Source: a virus
Strand: one strand, 5' to 3'
Length of the DNA stretch: 37,191 nucleotides
Virus record (IMG/VR): IMGVR_UViG_3300032293_000981
Span: 1 to 37,191 of that record
Positions 28,656 through 37,191 of the stretch are shown piece by piece. Within the stretch, counting starts at the first letter, position 1. Each line of letters starts with the position of its first letter. Under the pieces are notes generated by a model. It worked only from the letters and a program-made list of their open reading frames with translations, had not been told where the DNA came from and searched no databases. The translations under genes were made by a program, and so were the position numbers.

Positions 28656-30103
28656 TATTCAAAGAATTTATTTATTAATATATCATTACGATACAAATAT
28701 AAGGATTTTAATTTACTTTTCAAAGTCTCTTTTCGAGCCTCTATTAATTCACCGGTTCTTGCACCTTTAGCAAAGAACACTTTTGGTCTCCATAATAATT
28801 CATCGGAAATTTCACCTCTAAACGCTTCTCTTAATAAAGGTTTCATATGGTTGTTTTCTTTCTGATACAATGGTGGGATGTTCAATGAGTATTCTACAAA
28901 TGGTCTCCAACTATATGGTGTTCTTACCTCTACCGTTCCTCCCCACATAATAGATTGATTAGTAGTTAAGAAGTTTGTTTTATGAACATCTTCTACTAAT
29001 TTCCTTCTAGCTTTATCATAATCTTCCGGTCTCCAATGAAATGCTTGAATGTGACCATAACTTCCCCAAATTTCATCGGAAAGGTCTCCACTAAACACAA
29101 CTTTAAATCCCATCTCATTTATTTTTCTTCCTAATGCAACTTGAGCAATTGCACTACCTAAATTCTGCCATCTTGCTTGCTCAATAACATATAGCGTTTC
29201 CTCAATTGAATCTAATACATCTTTTTCGGTAAGAATGATTTCATTTAAGTTTACACCAAATTCTTTAGCAGCAATTCTAGCATATTTTATATCATCATTA
29301 ATAGTGTTTCCATCTCCCATAGATACAACGAACGCTTGTATATCTGGCTTCCGTTTAGAGAGGAGATAAGTTGTAATAACAGAATCTATACCTCCACTTA
29401 ATATCGTACAAATAGGCACATCGGAAATCATTTTAACACCTACCGCTTCATCCAATAAAGTTCGTATGTTTTTGATAATAGTTTCCCTATCATCATTTAT
29501 AATTTCAGTAGGTAGTTTATAGTATGTTTCGGTAGAATGTTCTAATGTGATGTAATCATATTGTAGATATGTTCCAGGATAAACTGCCTTAACCTGAGTA
29601 TCAAATAACTCACTTATAGGTAATCCTTTTTTCTCTGAACAAAATACTAATTGTCCATCGTTATTTATCGCATACCACAATGGAAGTTCTCCTACAAAAT
29701 CTCTAACTACAAATGCTTTGTTTATTCTTTTATCGACTATACAGAATGAAAACATCCCATCTAGCATTTCAAACGAATTAACACCTATTTCTAAGTAAGC
29801 ATTTAAAATAATTTCAGTATCGGATTTTGTTCGGAACGGAGTTTTCAATGATTTCTTTAATTCCTTTGTTTCAACACTATCCCATAACTCTCCATTATAA
29901 ACAATACAAACCTCACCACTCACATCGAACATTGGTTGATTTGCAGTATCGGAAAGGTCTTGTATAGATAATCGATTGTGACCGGCAAAAAATCCTCCTA
30001 TATCAACAAAGGAAGAGTTGTCTCTTCCTCTGTGTATAGTTTTATCTAACCCCACCTTAATTGTTTTATCGGTAAATCCATTACCTCCTATTATTCCGCA
30101 CAT
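28655..30103 (-). CDS. asnB: Glutamine-hydrolysing asparagine synthetase-like protein
   Basis: A 482-residue two-domain enzyme. The N-terminal glutaminase domain has C2 as nucleophile after Met removal (MCGIIGG), HRGRDNSSF, HNRLSIQDL (R44) and YNGELWD (70-74). The synthetase domain has the PP-loop SGGIDS (236-241). The RDxxG region is RDFVGELPLWY in place of RDRFGIKPLYY. It is shorter than E. coli AsnB (554). Such proteins in phages make asparagine or amidate a sugar or peptide carboxyl group during glycan modification; substrate not certain. Its first base overlap is 13 bases with the membrane protein gene. Confidence 0.85.
   Translation of the reverse strand: MCGIIGGNGFTDKTIKVGLDKTIHRGRDNSSFVDIGGFFAGHNRLSIQDLSDTANQPMFDVSGEVCIVYNGELWDSVETKELKKSLKTPFRTKSDTEIILNAYLEIGVNSFEMLDGMFSFCIVDKRINKAFVVRDFVGELPLWYAINNDGQLVFCSEKKGLPISELFDTQVKAVYPGTYLQYDYITLEHSTETYYKLPTEIINDDRETIIKNIRTLLDEAVGVKMISDVPICTILSGGIDSVITTYLLSKRKPDIQAFVVSMGDGNTINDDIKYARIAAKEFGVNLNEIILTEKDVLDSIEETLYVIEQARWQNLGSAIAQVALGRKINEMGFKVVFSGDLSDEIWGSYGHIQAFHWRPEDYDKARRKLVEDVHKTNFLTTNQSIMWGGTVEVRTPYSWRPFVEYSLNIPPLYQKENNHMKPLLREAFRGEISDELLWRPKVFFAKGARTGELIEARKETLKSKLKSLYLYRNDILINKFFE
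28694..28724 (-). promoter_or_regulatory. Possible internal Bacteroidota-type promoter
   Basis: On the minus strand, TTTG (28724-28721), a 19-base spacer and TATATTTG (28701-28694). It lies in the coding end of the asparagine synthetase-like gene, about 33 bases before the GNAT start codon at 28655. It fits the consensus but is inside coding sequence, so a chance match cannot be excluded. Confidence 0.4.
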
Positions 30104-30369
30104 TCCTCTTTTCGTTTGAAGTATTTTAGTATTATAAGTTTACCAATTGAGCCGGATAATAAAAATAAAATAATAGTAATCCAGTCTCCTTTTAAAAAAC
30201 TATCTACTGACCATGCGGTAGAAGCAATCCAAAACATTGTTTGTATATTAAATAATACTACTGATTTTGTTATATCATTCTCAACTACCCATTTGATTTC
30301 TAACACTTTAAAAACTGCTAAAGCCAATTGAGTTAGTATCACACAAAAATATATTATAATTGGATGCAT
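30091..30369 (-). CDS. Small integral membrane protein
   Basis: A 92-residue protein with about three hydrophobic stretches (residues 4-22, 36-54 and 65-82) and a basic tail (KYFKRKEECAE). No known family. Its start overlaps the clamp-loader gene stop by one base, and its 3' end overlaps the asparagine synthetase gene by 13 bases. It may act at the host inner membrane in a way not predicted from sequence. Confidence 0.6.
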   Translation of the reverse strand: MHPIIIYFCVILTQLALAVFKVLEIKWVVENDITKSVVLFNIQTMFWIASTAWSVDSFLKGDWITIILFLLSGSIGKLIILKYFKRKEECAE

Positions 30370-31316
30370 TATTTATTGAGTATTTGTAATACTGCAATAA
30401 TACCACTCATAAATTGAATCTCTTTATCTACCACTAATGCATCTTTTGCCGATGCTTCCGCTAATGCTATAATAACATTTGCAGTATTACCCTTTGCATA
30501 CTCATCCAATTTATCATAAAGATATGTGTATGTATCGGTAAAATCAGTTACTCTATTATCCGCAACTAACTGTCTAACATTCATAAACTTATTTCTAAGT
30601 TCATCTTTTGATTTAAGTATCTCTACTAATTTAATACGGAAATCTGAATCTACAATTGTAGCACTATCAGTTTTTAATACACCCCCTACGCAAGCTAATT
30701 GACAGGTGTTAATAATTTTTCTAATATCAGGATAATATCCATCTACAATAGGGACTAAATCAGTTGGGTTGAATTGCATCTCCTCTTGCTTTAAGATTTT
30801 AGCAATCTGAACTGCTACATCTTTTTTAGTCGGAGGTACAATTTGAAATGATTGACACCTACTTTGAATTGGTAAGATGATTTTTTCAATATAGTTGCAG
30901 GTTAAAATAAATCTACAATGTCTACTAAATGTTTCCATTAAGTTTCTTAACAATGCTTGTGCGTTTGGAGTCATATAATCAAACTCATCTAAGATAACAA
31001 TCTTATATTTTTTGAAACCAACTCCACTTGCAAAGTTTTTAACCTTATTTCTAACCGTATCAACATTATTTTCATCTGATGCGTTTATAATCATCACATC
31101 TGAATCTATGTTTTTTACAATCAATTTAGCTAAAGTAGTCTTACCTGTTCCTGCTTTACCAAAAAACAAAAGGTGAGGGATATCACCACTTTCGATATAT
31201 CCCTTTACCTTTGCTTTAAGATTCTCATTACCTACATAATCATCTAACTTTGTAGGTCTATATTTCTCAACCCAAAGTGAGTGAACTTCTTCTTCTTGTT
31301 GTTCAAAAAAACTCAT
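30369..31316 (-). CDS. Clamp-loader large subunit, AAA+ ATPase (T4 gp44-like)
   Basis: A 315-residue AAA+ protein of the RFC/gp44 family. WVEKYRPTKLDDYVG (15-29) is the box II signature, GKAGTGKT (53-60) is Walker A, ILDEFD (108-113) is Walker B, and SRC (152-154) holds the arginine finger. It loads the sliding clamp onto primer-template ends with ATP and works as a tetramer with one gp62-like subunit (24601-25065). Length is nearly that of T4 gp44 (319). It is separated from the clamp gene by 18 bases. Confidence 0.92.
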   Translation of the reverse strand: MSFFEQQEEEVHSLWVEKYRPTKLDDYVGNENLKAKVKGYIESGDIPHLLFFGKAGTGKTTLAKLIVKNIDSDVMIINASDENNVDTVRNKVKNFASGVGFKKYKIVILDEFDYMTPNAQALLRNLMETFSRHCRFILTCNYIEKIILPIQSRCQSFQIVPPTKKDVAVQIAKILKQEEMQFNPTDLVPIVDGYYPDIRKIINTCQLACVGGVLKTDSATIVDSDFRIKLVEILKSKDELRNKFMNVRQLVADNRVTDFTDTYTYLYDKLDEYAKGNTANVIIALAEASAKDALVVDKEIQFMSGIIAVLQILNK

Positions 31317-31334
31317 ACTTTATTGGGTTTAAAA

Positions 31335-32051
31335 TTATGATAATTGTACTTCAACTAAATAATAAGATGAAGTGTATCCATCTACTGCGAATTCAACATG
31401 CGATAAACCATCCTTAGATACTGCTAAAGTAGCTTTGTTTGCTTCTTTATTAGCAGAAAGTATTTCTTTGAAGTATTTCGCTGAGAATGAAATTGGTTTA
31501 ACTTCTTGAGTAAAATTATCGTTTACTACAATATCAACTCTGTTTGTATTGATATTAGAATACCCAATAACAATTTTCAATTTACCTTTTTCGGTTAATA
31601 CAGTAAAGTTATCTACATCACTTAACGCACTCTTTGCTTTGATAAATTTATCAATGTAGTTTGCATCTAAATCAATAGAGATACCAAACTCAGGTAATTG
31701 CTTTAAATCAGGTACATTTGGGATAACAGTTAAATCTGCTAATTGATACTGAACAGTTGTAGAATCAGATGTTAATGAAAGAGAAATTGGTTTTTCATCA
31801 ATTTTTTTCAAATCAATCTGCACATCATTACCTAACACATTCAATAAACCTTTTAATGTGTTTGTGTTATACACACCTATAGTAGCATCTTCAAATTCAA
31901 AATTATCCAATGTAACTACTCCTAATACAGTCTTATCATCTGATACGAATTTAGTAGAAAGTTTACCACCTTCTGAATTCCATGCAACTGATTCAACTAA
32001 TCCTGCCAAATTATACTTTGAGATAAAGCGGCTTAAACGATTTTTTTCCAT
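31335..32051 (-). CDS. Sliding clamp (T4 gp45-like)
   Basis: A 238-residue protein consistent with T4-like gp45 (228 residues), a homotrimeric PCNA-like ring that gives processivity to the polymerase and can also serve in late transcription in T4-like phages. It starts MEKNRLSRFISKYNLAGLVE and ends in a beta-rich EFAVDGYTSSYYLVEVQL. The call also rests on its place between the polymerase and the gp44 homologue. Transcription probably begins at the promoter at 32078-32109, with a 20-base leader. Confidence 0.85.
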   Translation of the reverse strand: MEKNRLSRFISKYNLAGLVESVAWNSEGGKLSTKFVSDDKTVLGVVTLDNFEFEDATIGVYNTNTLKGLLNVLGNDVQIDLKKIDEKPISLSLTSDSTTVQYQLADLTVIPNVPDLKQLPEFGISIDLDANYIDKFIKAKSALSDVDNFTVLTEKGKLKIVIGYSNINTNRVDIVVNDNFTQEVKPISFSAKYFKEILSANKEANKATLAVSKDGLSHVEFAVDGYTSSYYLVEVQLS

Positions 32052-32077
32052 AATTTTTGTTTTATTTTTTATTGTTA

Positions 32078-32109
32078 TAAAGATACGAATTGTTTTTCAA
32101 ATTACCAAA
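32078..32109 (-). promoter_or_regulatory. Bacteroidota-type promoter for the sliding clamp operon
   Basis: On the minus strand, TTTG (32109-32106), a 20-base spacer and TATCTTTA (32085-32078), one mismatch to TAnnTTTG. The context AATTCGTATCTTT is like the other promoters here. It fills the gap between the polymerase stop (32110) and the clamp start (32051), so it drives clamp and clamp loader. Confidence 0.7.
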
Positions 32110-34650
32110 TTAAAATGAGAAAAATTTATCAGATTTGGTTATTTTTAATTGTAAATGTCCCCATCCTAATGCTTTGTAGAAATCCTCTAATTTGTTCTGC
32201 ATTTCATGCTCAAAAATCTTATCATAATCGATATAATTTTTGATGAAAGATTCTATTTCCTCCGGGTCATTTGCTCCCTTAAATCCTATGGTATCCAATC
32301 CCAATGGATTTTGCTTAAGATATACCCATTTCATTTTATCACCATTTCTCATAGGAGAGTATTTGAACCCACAATTAAAGTGTTTCAATAATTGATTATA
32401 AGTCCATGCCGCTTTAACGTGAGCAGGAGTTCCTTTTGCGAATTGGAACATAGCTCCTTTAGCCGGTGTATATTTAGATAACTCTTTAACCGAACTACTC
32501 TTAGCAATATCATAGAATCCAATTAATGGTAACGATGCTTTGAATGTCATAATCTTCTCATCCATTACTTCCTTTGGTTCACTTCGTAGGATATCAATTA
32601 ATGTTTGTTTCATAAACACTTTGAATGCTCCTGGAAACGAAGAACGAACTACATCCAATCCTTTTACTTGAAGTGTATCACATTTAATACCATTCTCAGC
32701 AATAATCCATTGAGCATATCGTTTCTTTGCAATCCAAATTCCAGACCTACTTACAAATTCTTTTTTAATCTGTAATCTATGCTTATCCTTTGAAACATTT
32801 AATATTCTTTCAGAGAATACATCATAGAAATTATTTAAGTAATCCTGTGTTTCTCCTGCGATTCCATCCACTTTCATCGCAACTTCATCATCTGGCATAT
32901 CTCTCCAATTAGGATGCCTCTTTTCTAATAAAGGTACAGCTGAAAAGAATACTGAATCGGTATCAATATAAATGTTGTAATCACCATCTGTTGTTCCTAA
33001 CTCTTTATTGTATTTGATGTTAGCCATATCAGCGGTAGATTTAATTACCCTCTGACCCGTTAAGGTTACTGCTTCAGCGTTATCCACATCATAGAATCGA
33101 AATGATGGCAATCCTAATACTCCATATAGTGAGTTAAGTAAAATCTTTTGTACTAATTGTCTTTTCTTATAGAATGCATATTTTTCAGCATCTCCTTCTT
33201 CACCATACTTCTTTTCTAACTTACGATACTCAACACGCTTACTAAACCATTCATCTAATATAGCAGGGATGCATCCTATTTTATCTTGTCTATAAATTAC
33301 ACCATTTGATGCAATTGAATTTCCACTACTCTTTAAAAAATCTTCAAACTTATCTCTTGCTATTTGTTTTCCGCTTATTGTATAGAAATCATCTTCTTTT
33401 TTAAGATACCTCTGAACATCCCAATTATCAACCTTTGCCATCTTTGTTTCAGGTGAAATATTCACCGTCATAATGATTGATGGGTATAGTGAAGTTAAAT
33501 CCAAATCATATATCCAATCATATTTACCAACAATCGGGTCTTTTACATAAGCTCCAATAAACTTCTGGTCTTTTTCTCCTTCATTTATGCCACCCTGTTC
33601 TCGCATTGAATCTAACATTCTATCCGAATCCTCTTTCCTCATTTTGTTTGGTGCTACTAAACCTCTTTGTTTTAGGAAGCATAATAACGCACCTTCTAAT
33701 GAACGAGATGTGAAAAATACATCTTCATAAGCAACGTGTCCGGCGTGAGCAATACCTCTACATAGGTCAATGAATTGTAGTTTCTTATCCATATCTACAA
33801 TCAATCGAACGTCTTCTAAGTTATACTCAATAAACTTTTCAATATCATCCCTAAATAAATCATCCAAATTACCAGAGTATTCTACCTTACCTCTGCCCAA
33901 TTCAATTTTAGCAACGGTATCCAAACGATAGTTATCTAATTCAGTATAGTTGTATTCCTTGTATAATACTAAATAATCTAATGCTGATACTCCTCCTATG
34001 AACCATTTCTTTCTATATGGTGAAAAGAATACTTCTCTAATAGGAGATAATCTTCTCGCTTGCTTTTCACCTAATACATTTTTTAAACGATTGTAAAGAT
34101 AAGGAACGTCAAAGAAATCGATGTTCCACCCAGTAATAATTGTTGGATTTATGTGTTCGTATATGGAAAGAAACTTAGATAGCATCTCTCCTTCTGATTT
34201 GAACGGAACTACAATTCTGTTTTCCGTTTTTGAAGAAGTCATTGTTCCCTTTTTATCGAGAACTAACACATAATAGAAATCTTCCACCGAATCATGTGCA
34301 GCAATAGAAGTTATTTCATTCTGTGCCTTTTCGGTGTCAGGTAGACCAGTAATCATCTCTACCTCAATGTCAAAAGTACATACTCTATGCCCTTCCGATG
34401 GTATATCTGAATTTGTATATAAATCTACTAATACTCTAGTAACTTCAGGTACATCCGATTCGAATAAACCTTCATCTTCTTTTGTGTATTTGTAAATCTT
34501 TGTTAACCTATCACCATAGATACTCTCCCATTCTCCGTTTTGAGCGGGTTTGAAAGCGTATCTTTGGTAAGGTATAGTGAAATATCCTTTTACATCATCC
34601 CAAATATGGACGGTATTGGTATTCCGTTGGTAGTATATGTTTTGATACAT
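32110..34650 (-). CDS. Family B DNA polymerase (T4 gp43-like)
   Basis: An 846-residue replicative polymerase. Exonuclease motifs: I, FDIEVEM (D94, E96); II, GWNIDFFDVPYLYNR (174-188); III, YNLEDVRLI (Y276, D280). Polymerase motifs: A, DLDLTSLYPS (382-391); B, KILLNSLYG (502-510); C, YIDTDSV (561-567). It extends DNA with 3'-5' proofreading. T4 gp43 has 898 residues, so this one is slightly shorter but full in motifs; no intein is present. The C-terminus (SDKFFSF) may be the clamp-interacting tail. Own promoter at 34671-34702. Confidence 0.96.
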   Translation of the reverse strand: MYQNIYYQRNTNTVHIWDDVKGYFTIPYQRYAFKPAQNGEWESIYGDRLTKIYKYTKEDEGLFESDVPEVTRVLVDLYTNSDIPSEGHRVCTFDIEVEMITGLPDTEKAQNEITSIAAHDSVEDFYYVLVLDKKGTMTSSKTENRIVVPFKSEGEMLSKFLSIYEHINPTIITGWNIDFFDVPYLYNRLKNVLGEKQARRLSPIREVFFSPYRKKWFIGGVSALDYLVLYKEYNYTELDNYRLDTVAKIELGRGKVEYSGNLDDLFRDDIEKFIEYNLEDVRLIVDMDKKLQFIDLCRGIAHAGHVAYEDVFFTSRSLEGALLCFLKQRGLVAPNKMRKEDSDRMLDSMREQGGINEGEKDQKFIGAYVKDPIVGKYDWIYDLDLTSLYPSIIMTVNISPETKMAKVDNWDVQRYLKKEDDFYTISGKQIARDKFEDFLKSSGNSIASNGVIYRQDKIGCIPAILDEWFSKRVEYRKLEKKYGEEGDAEKYAFYKKRQLVQKILLNSLYGVLGLPSFRFYDVDNAEAVTLTGQRVIKSTADMANIKYNKELGTTDGDYNIYIDTDSVFFSAVPLLEKRHPNWRDMPDDEVAMKVDGIAGETQDYLNNFYDVFSERILNVSKDKHRLQIKKEFVSRSGIWIAKKRYAQWIIAENGIKCDTLQVKGLDVVRSSFPGAFKVFMKQTLIDILRSEPKEVMDEKIMTFKASLPLIGFYDIAKSSSVKELSKYTPAKGAMFQFAKGTPAHVKAAWTYNQLLKHFNCGFKYSPMRNGDKMKWVYLKQNPLGLDTIGFKGANDPEEIESFIKNYIDYDKIFEHEMQNKLEDFYKALGWGHLQLKITKSDKFFSF

Positions 34651-34670
34651 TGTAACATTTTAGTGTAACA

Positions 34671-34702
34671 CAAAGATACAAAAACTTTTTAATAAAAACA
34701 AG
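34671..34702 (-). promoter_or_regulatory. Bacteroidota-type promoter for the DNA polymerase gene
   Basis: On the minus strand, CTTG (34702-34699; one mismatch to TTTG), a 20-base spacer and TATCTTTG (34678-34671). The predicted start near 34665 gives a leader of about 15 bases to the ATG at 34650. It lies in the 53-base gap after the thioredoxin gene. Confidence 0.65.
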
Positions 34703-34703
34703 T

Positions 34704-34967
34704 CTATTTTAGGTACTCGTTTATTTTGTTTTCATATGTCATCTTTGCATTTACACCTGCCAATCTATCAATCTCAACACCATCTTTTACAAATACTACA
34801 GTTGGTACTGAACGTATTCCATATTTAGATGCCTGCTCGTGGTCCGTATCCACATCGATTGTTTCAAATACTACATTTGAATATTGTGATTTAATTCCTT
34901 CCATTACCGGTGCTAATGCTCTACACGGCCCACACCATACTGCCGAAAATCTTTTTACTTCTAACAT
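34704..34967 (-). CDS. Thioredoxin-like protein
   Basis: An 87-residue thioredoxin. Active site WCGPC (11-15), DVDTDHE and the cis-Pro loop RSVPTVVFVKDG. It is shorter than cellular TrxA (about 108), lacking part of the N-terminal strand. It lies 22 bases after the ribonucleotide reductase large-subunit gene, so it most likely reduces the NrdA C-terminal cysteine pair, as T4 NrdC does. Confidence 0.92.
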   Translation of the reverse strand: MLEVKRFSAVWCGPCRALAPVMEGIKSQYSNVVFETIDVDTDHEQASKYGIRSVPTVVFVKDGVEIDRLAGVNAKMTYENKINEYLK

Positions 34968-34989
34968 GTCTTTATCTTTTATTTAAATA

Positions 34990-36771
34990 TTATCCTTCAC
35001 AACTTACACATTCTGGGTCCATTGCTTTTGCCGCAATATCACCTCTTAATACCGATTCAGTTCTCATATAGTAAAGTGTTTTTACACCTTGCTTCCATGC
35101 TTCTAAGTGAACTTGATTAATCCACTTTGGTTCTGCGATTGCAGGAAATGCTAAATTTAGAGAAACTGCTTGGTCTATATATTGTTGTCTAATACCAGCT
35201 TGTCTTACTAAATCTAATTGGTTAATTTCTTTGAATGTTTTAAATACATCCTTTACTGAATAACATCTTCCTTTGTGAGATTCTTCGGTAACTTCATTGC
35301 ACTCAACTAACTTACCATCTAAATAACACCATTCATCTAAGAAATCTAATTCCATTACAGAACCACCATCTGCTAAAATCTTGTCCCAAGTTTCTTTTGT
35401 ATCAAAACCAATTTTCTTTAATACTTTTCTCAATTCAGGATTCTTTCTGATAAAAGTTCCTTTTGATGTTTGTTCGGTAAATACATTCGCCGCCCAAGGT
35501 TCAATACCACTACTAACATTACCACTCAATTTAGAGTTTGATACCGTAGGTGCTACTGCTCTTAAGTGTGTATTACGAAATCCACTTTCTTTACACCATA
35601 GTGGTTCACCATATTCAGATGCTAAATCTCTACTTGCTCTTTCACTTTCAATTTTCATCTGAGAGAAAATCTTACGGGTTTCAAATTGAGCTTGCAATCC
35701 TTCAAATGGTAATCCTTTTTGTTGTAAGTAAGTGTGCCATCCTAATACACCCAATCCCAATGCTCTACCTCTTTCTGCTGAACGAACTGAATTCTCAAAT
35801 CCTTTCATATTCTTAGCTCTTTGTAAGAACTCCTCTAATACACCATCTAAGAAAATAGTAGATGTATATACTAAATCAGTATCTTTCCACTCATCATACT
35901 TTGCCAAATTTAATGAACTTAGGCAACAAACAAATGAATGCTGTTCATCTGTATGTAATACAATCTCTGAACATATATTAGTCATATGGACTTTCAAACC
36001 ATTTTTCTTATACATTTCAGGATTTGCTTTGTTCACATTTCCTTTGTACATAATATAAGGTTCACCAGTTGCTTTTCTTTTCTGAAGTAACTTACCCCAT
36101 TTACGTCTAGCTTCCGAATCACCTTCCTCAACTTTTTTCATAAATCTATCACTAACTACAACACATTGATGTAAGTTTAATGATTGACGATTCACATCAC
36201 CTTTAGGTTCTCTAATCTCTAAAAAATCTTCAAAATCTTTGTGTTCAATTTTAATATTCACCGATGCTGCTCCTCTACGAACACTTCCTTGATTGGTTGC
36301 AAGTATCGTAGAATCGTATATCTTTGCAAACGGTACAATACCATCACTTGTTCCGTTTCCGGTGATTTTAGAACCTGCAGGTCGTATCATATTGATTCCA
36401 ATACCAACACCACCTCCATGTTTCGCTAACAACATCAATTCTAAATTCTTTGAACCGATTTCAAAAATGCTATCACCCACGTCAATACCAAAACAAGATA
36501 TTGGTAAACCTCTATCCGTACCTGTGTTTGATAATACTGGTGTAGCTAAACATAGCCAACCTTTCCAAATGTAATCGAAAAATTTTGTTGCTAATTGTGG
36601 CTTTTCTAATCTCTTAGCAACTGCTGTAGCAACTCTCCAATATGCATCTTTTGGTTTTTCACCAGCTTGCAAATATGTTTTGGATATGGTCTTTACATAT
36701 ATCTCATTATTTCCCCAAGATGGAAAATCAACATCTACTTCCCACCCTAATTCTTCTGCGTAATTTTTCAT
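34990..36771 (-). CDS. nrdA: Ribonucleotide reductase large subunit, class I, short form
   Basis: A 593-residue protein, much shorter than E. coli or T4 NrdA (754-761). ISCF (C93) and VCCLSS (C282/C283) give the redox cysteines, NICSE (N265, C267, E269) is the radical-cysteine site, LYYMRTES contains the Tyr pair for radical transfer, and the C-terminal CVSCEG pair (C588, C591) shuttles electrons from thioredoxin. There is no N-terminal ATP-cone, so overall activity control by ATP/dATP is probably lost, as suits a phage. It makes deoxynucleotides with NrdB, the gene 9 bases upstream. Confidence 0.93.
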   Translation of the reverse strand: MKNYAEELGWEVDVDFPSWGNNEIYVKTISKTYLQAGEKPKDAYWRVATAVAKRLEKPQLATKFFDYIWKGWLCLATPVLSNTGTDRGLPISCFGIDVGDSIFEIGSKNLELMLLAKHGGGVGIGINMIRPAGSKITGNGTSDGIVPFAKIYDSTILATNQGSVRRGAASVNIKIEHKDFEDFLEIREPKGDVNRQSLNLHQCVVVSDRFMKKVEEGDSEARRKWGKLLQKRKATGEPYIMYKGNVNKANPEMYKKNGLKVHMTNICSEIVLHTDEQHSFVCCLSSLNLAKYDEWKDTDLVYTSTIFLDGVLEEFLQRAKNMKGFENSVRSAERGRALGLGVLGWHTYLQQKGLPFEGLQAQFETRKIFSQMKIESERASRDLASEYGEPLWCKESGFRNTHLRAVAPTVSNSKLSGNVSSGIEPWAANVFTEQTSKGTFIRKNPELRKVLKKIGFDTKETWDKILADGGSVMELDFLDEWCYLDGKLVECNEVTEESHKGRCYSVKDVFKTFKEINQLDLVRQAGIRQQYIDQAVSLNLAFPAIAEPKWINQVHLEAWKQGVKTLYYMRTESVLRGDIAAKAMDPECVSCEG

Positions 36772-36780
36772 AAACTTTTT

Positions 36781-37191
36781 TTAAAATATATCATCCCAAT
36801 TTTCTCCCTCGCCAGCCTTACTATAATCAGTAGGTCTCATAGCAAAGAAATCTGTATGTGTTACTCCACCTGTAAGATGATAAAACCAATCTAATTCAGA
36901 TGCTTTCTTTTCGTTAAACTCAAAGTAATCATCTCCACCTTTAATTGGGTTATATCCTAACTCTCCCAATTTCTCATTAACTCTTTTTGTAATGAACTCT
37001 TTTAGGTCATTCTTTTTAAGATTCTCCAAATCGCCCATTTCAAAAATCTTATCAATGAATTTATGTTCTAAATCTCTAATGATTAGAGCTGCTTCATAGA
37101 TATCTTTTTTAGCTTCCTCTAATAATTCAGGAAACTCATCACACATATGTCTGAACAATTGGCAACCCATCTTTGAGTGAAGTGATTCATC
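36781..37191 (-). CDS. nrdB: Ribonucleotide reductase small subunit, class I (C-terminal part)
   Basis: The frame runs through the right edge; residues DESLHSKMGCQLFRHM just inside the edge are a family signature, with the His and Glu of the second half of the diiron site. The visible part (137 codons including the stop) has the helix-rich region and ends NWDDIF, resembling the flexible NrdA-binding tail. The radical tyrosine and the first ligands lie outside the window. It is followed by nrdA after 9 bases. The internal ATG at 37170 is not the true start. Confidence 0.9.
   Translation of the reverse strand, partial: DESLHSKMGCQLFRHMCDEFPELLEEAKKDIYEAALIIRDLEHKFIDKIFEMGDLENLKKNDLKEFITKRVNEKLGELGYNPIKGGDDYFEFNEKKASELDWFYHLTGGVTHTDFFAMRPTDYSKAGEGENWDDIF

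Noticed and set aside
37090-37170. Start of nrdB at the ATG at 37170
   Set aside because: The open frame continues to the window edge with the conserved DESLHSK sequence, so the true start lies outside.

Overview
This 37 kb, AT-rich window comes from a tailed phage with a T4-like (myovirus-type) replication system that most likely infects a member of the Bacteroidota. All convincing genes are on the minus strand. They are packed into long runs with 4-base ATGA overlaps and gaps of only a few bases. The phage assignment rests on a family B DNA polymerase, a gp45-type sliding clamp, gp44/gp62-type clamp-loader subunits, ribonucleotide reductase, dUTPase, thioredoxin, and a block of mosaic proteins typical of T4-like capsid interiors. 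The host assignment is inferred from promoters of the form TTTG-N19/20-TAnnTTTG (the Bacteroidota sigma-A type), A-rich leaders mostly without Shine-Dalgarno sequences, a DUF4494-like protein, and a signal peptide of Bacteroidota style.

Transcription runs from high to low coordinates. Region 37.2-23.5 kb is nucleotide metabolism and replication: the end of nrdB, a short nrdA, thioredoxin, polymerase, clamp, clamp loader, an asparagine synthetase, a GNAT protein, a DNA methyltransferase, an SGNH-type protein, a zinc-ribbon protein, an MTA/SAH-nucleosidase-like enzyme, clamp-loader small subunit, an Fe-S RecB/AddB-type nuclease and a ribbon-helix-helix regulator preceded by an inverted repeat. 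Region 23.4-11.9 kb is a glycan operon: at least six glycosyltransferases, GDP-mannose 4,6-dehydratase, a GDP-mannose 3,5-epimerase-like enzyme, a sugar C-methyltransferase-like protein and a degenerate GDPD-fold protein, with dUTPase embedded. It could decorate virions or remodel the host surface.

Region 11.8-4.4 kb carries proteins that look like capsid-internal or prohead-processed products. Several start with a MKLKQLLNE-like leader and contain repeated [hydrophobic]-x-E sites, and one 471-residue protein looks like a cleavable polyprotein. A 2OG-Fe(II) oxygenase, a HAD phosphatase, a small membrane/coiled-coil protein and a SpeD homologue lie within or next to this block. Region 4.3-0 kb is accessory: an HTH plus degenerate HNH protein, a second SGNH-type protein, a DUF4494-like protein, a nucleotidyltransferase, a 7Fe-type ferredoxin, a second 2OG-Fe(II) oxygenase and the start of a secreted protein.

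The most unusual observations are: (1) a compact promoter, 28-codon ORF and terminator unit at 143-315; (2) the polyprotein-like and leader-bearing capsid proteins; (3) a GTGTATATAAA element in three separate intergenic gaps; (4) a GDP-mannose epimerase plus dehydratase glycan cluster; (5) a SpeD homologue with Thr in place of Glu at the self-cleavage site, carried with an MTA-nucleosidase-like gene. No tRNA, rRNA, CRISPR array or insertion sequence was recognised, and no gap exceeds 300 bases.
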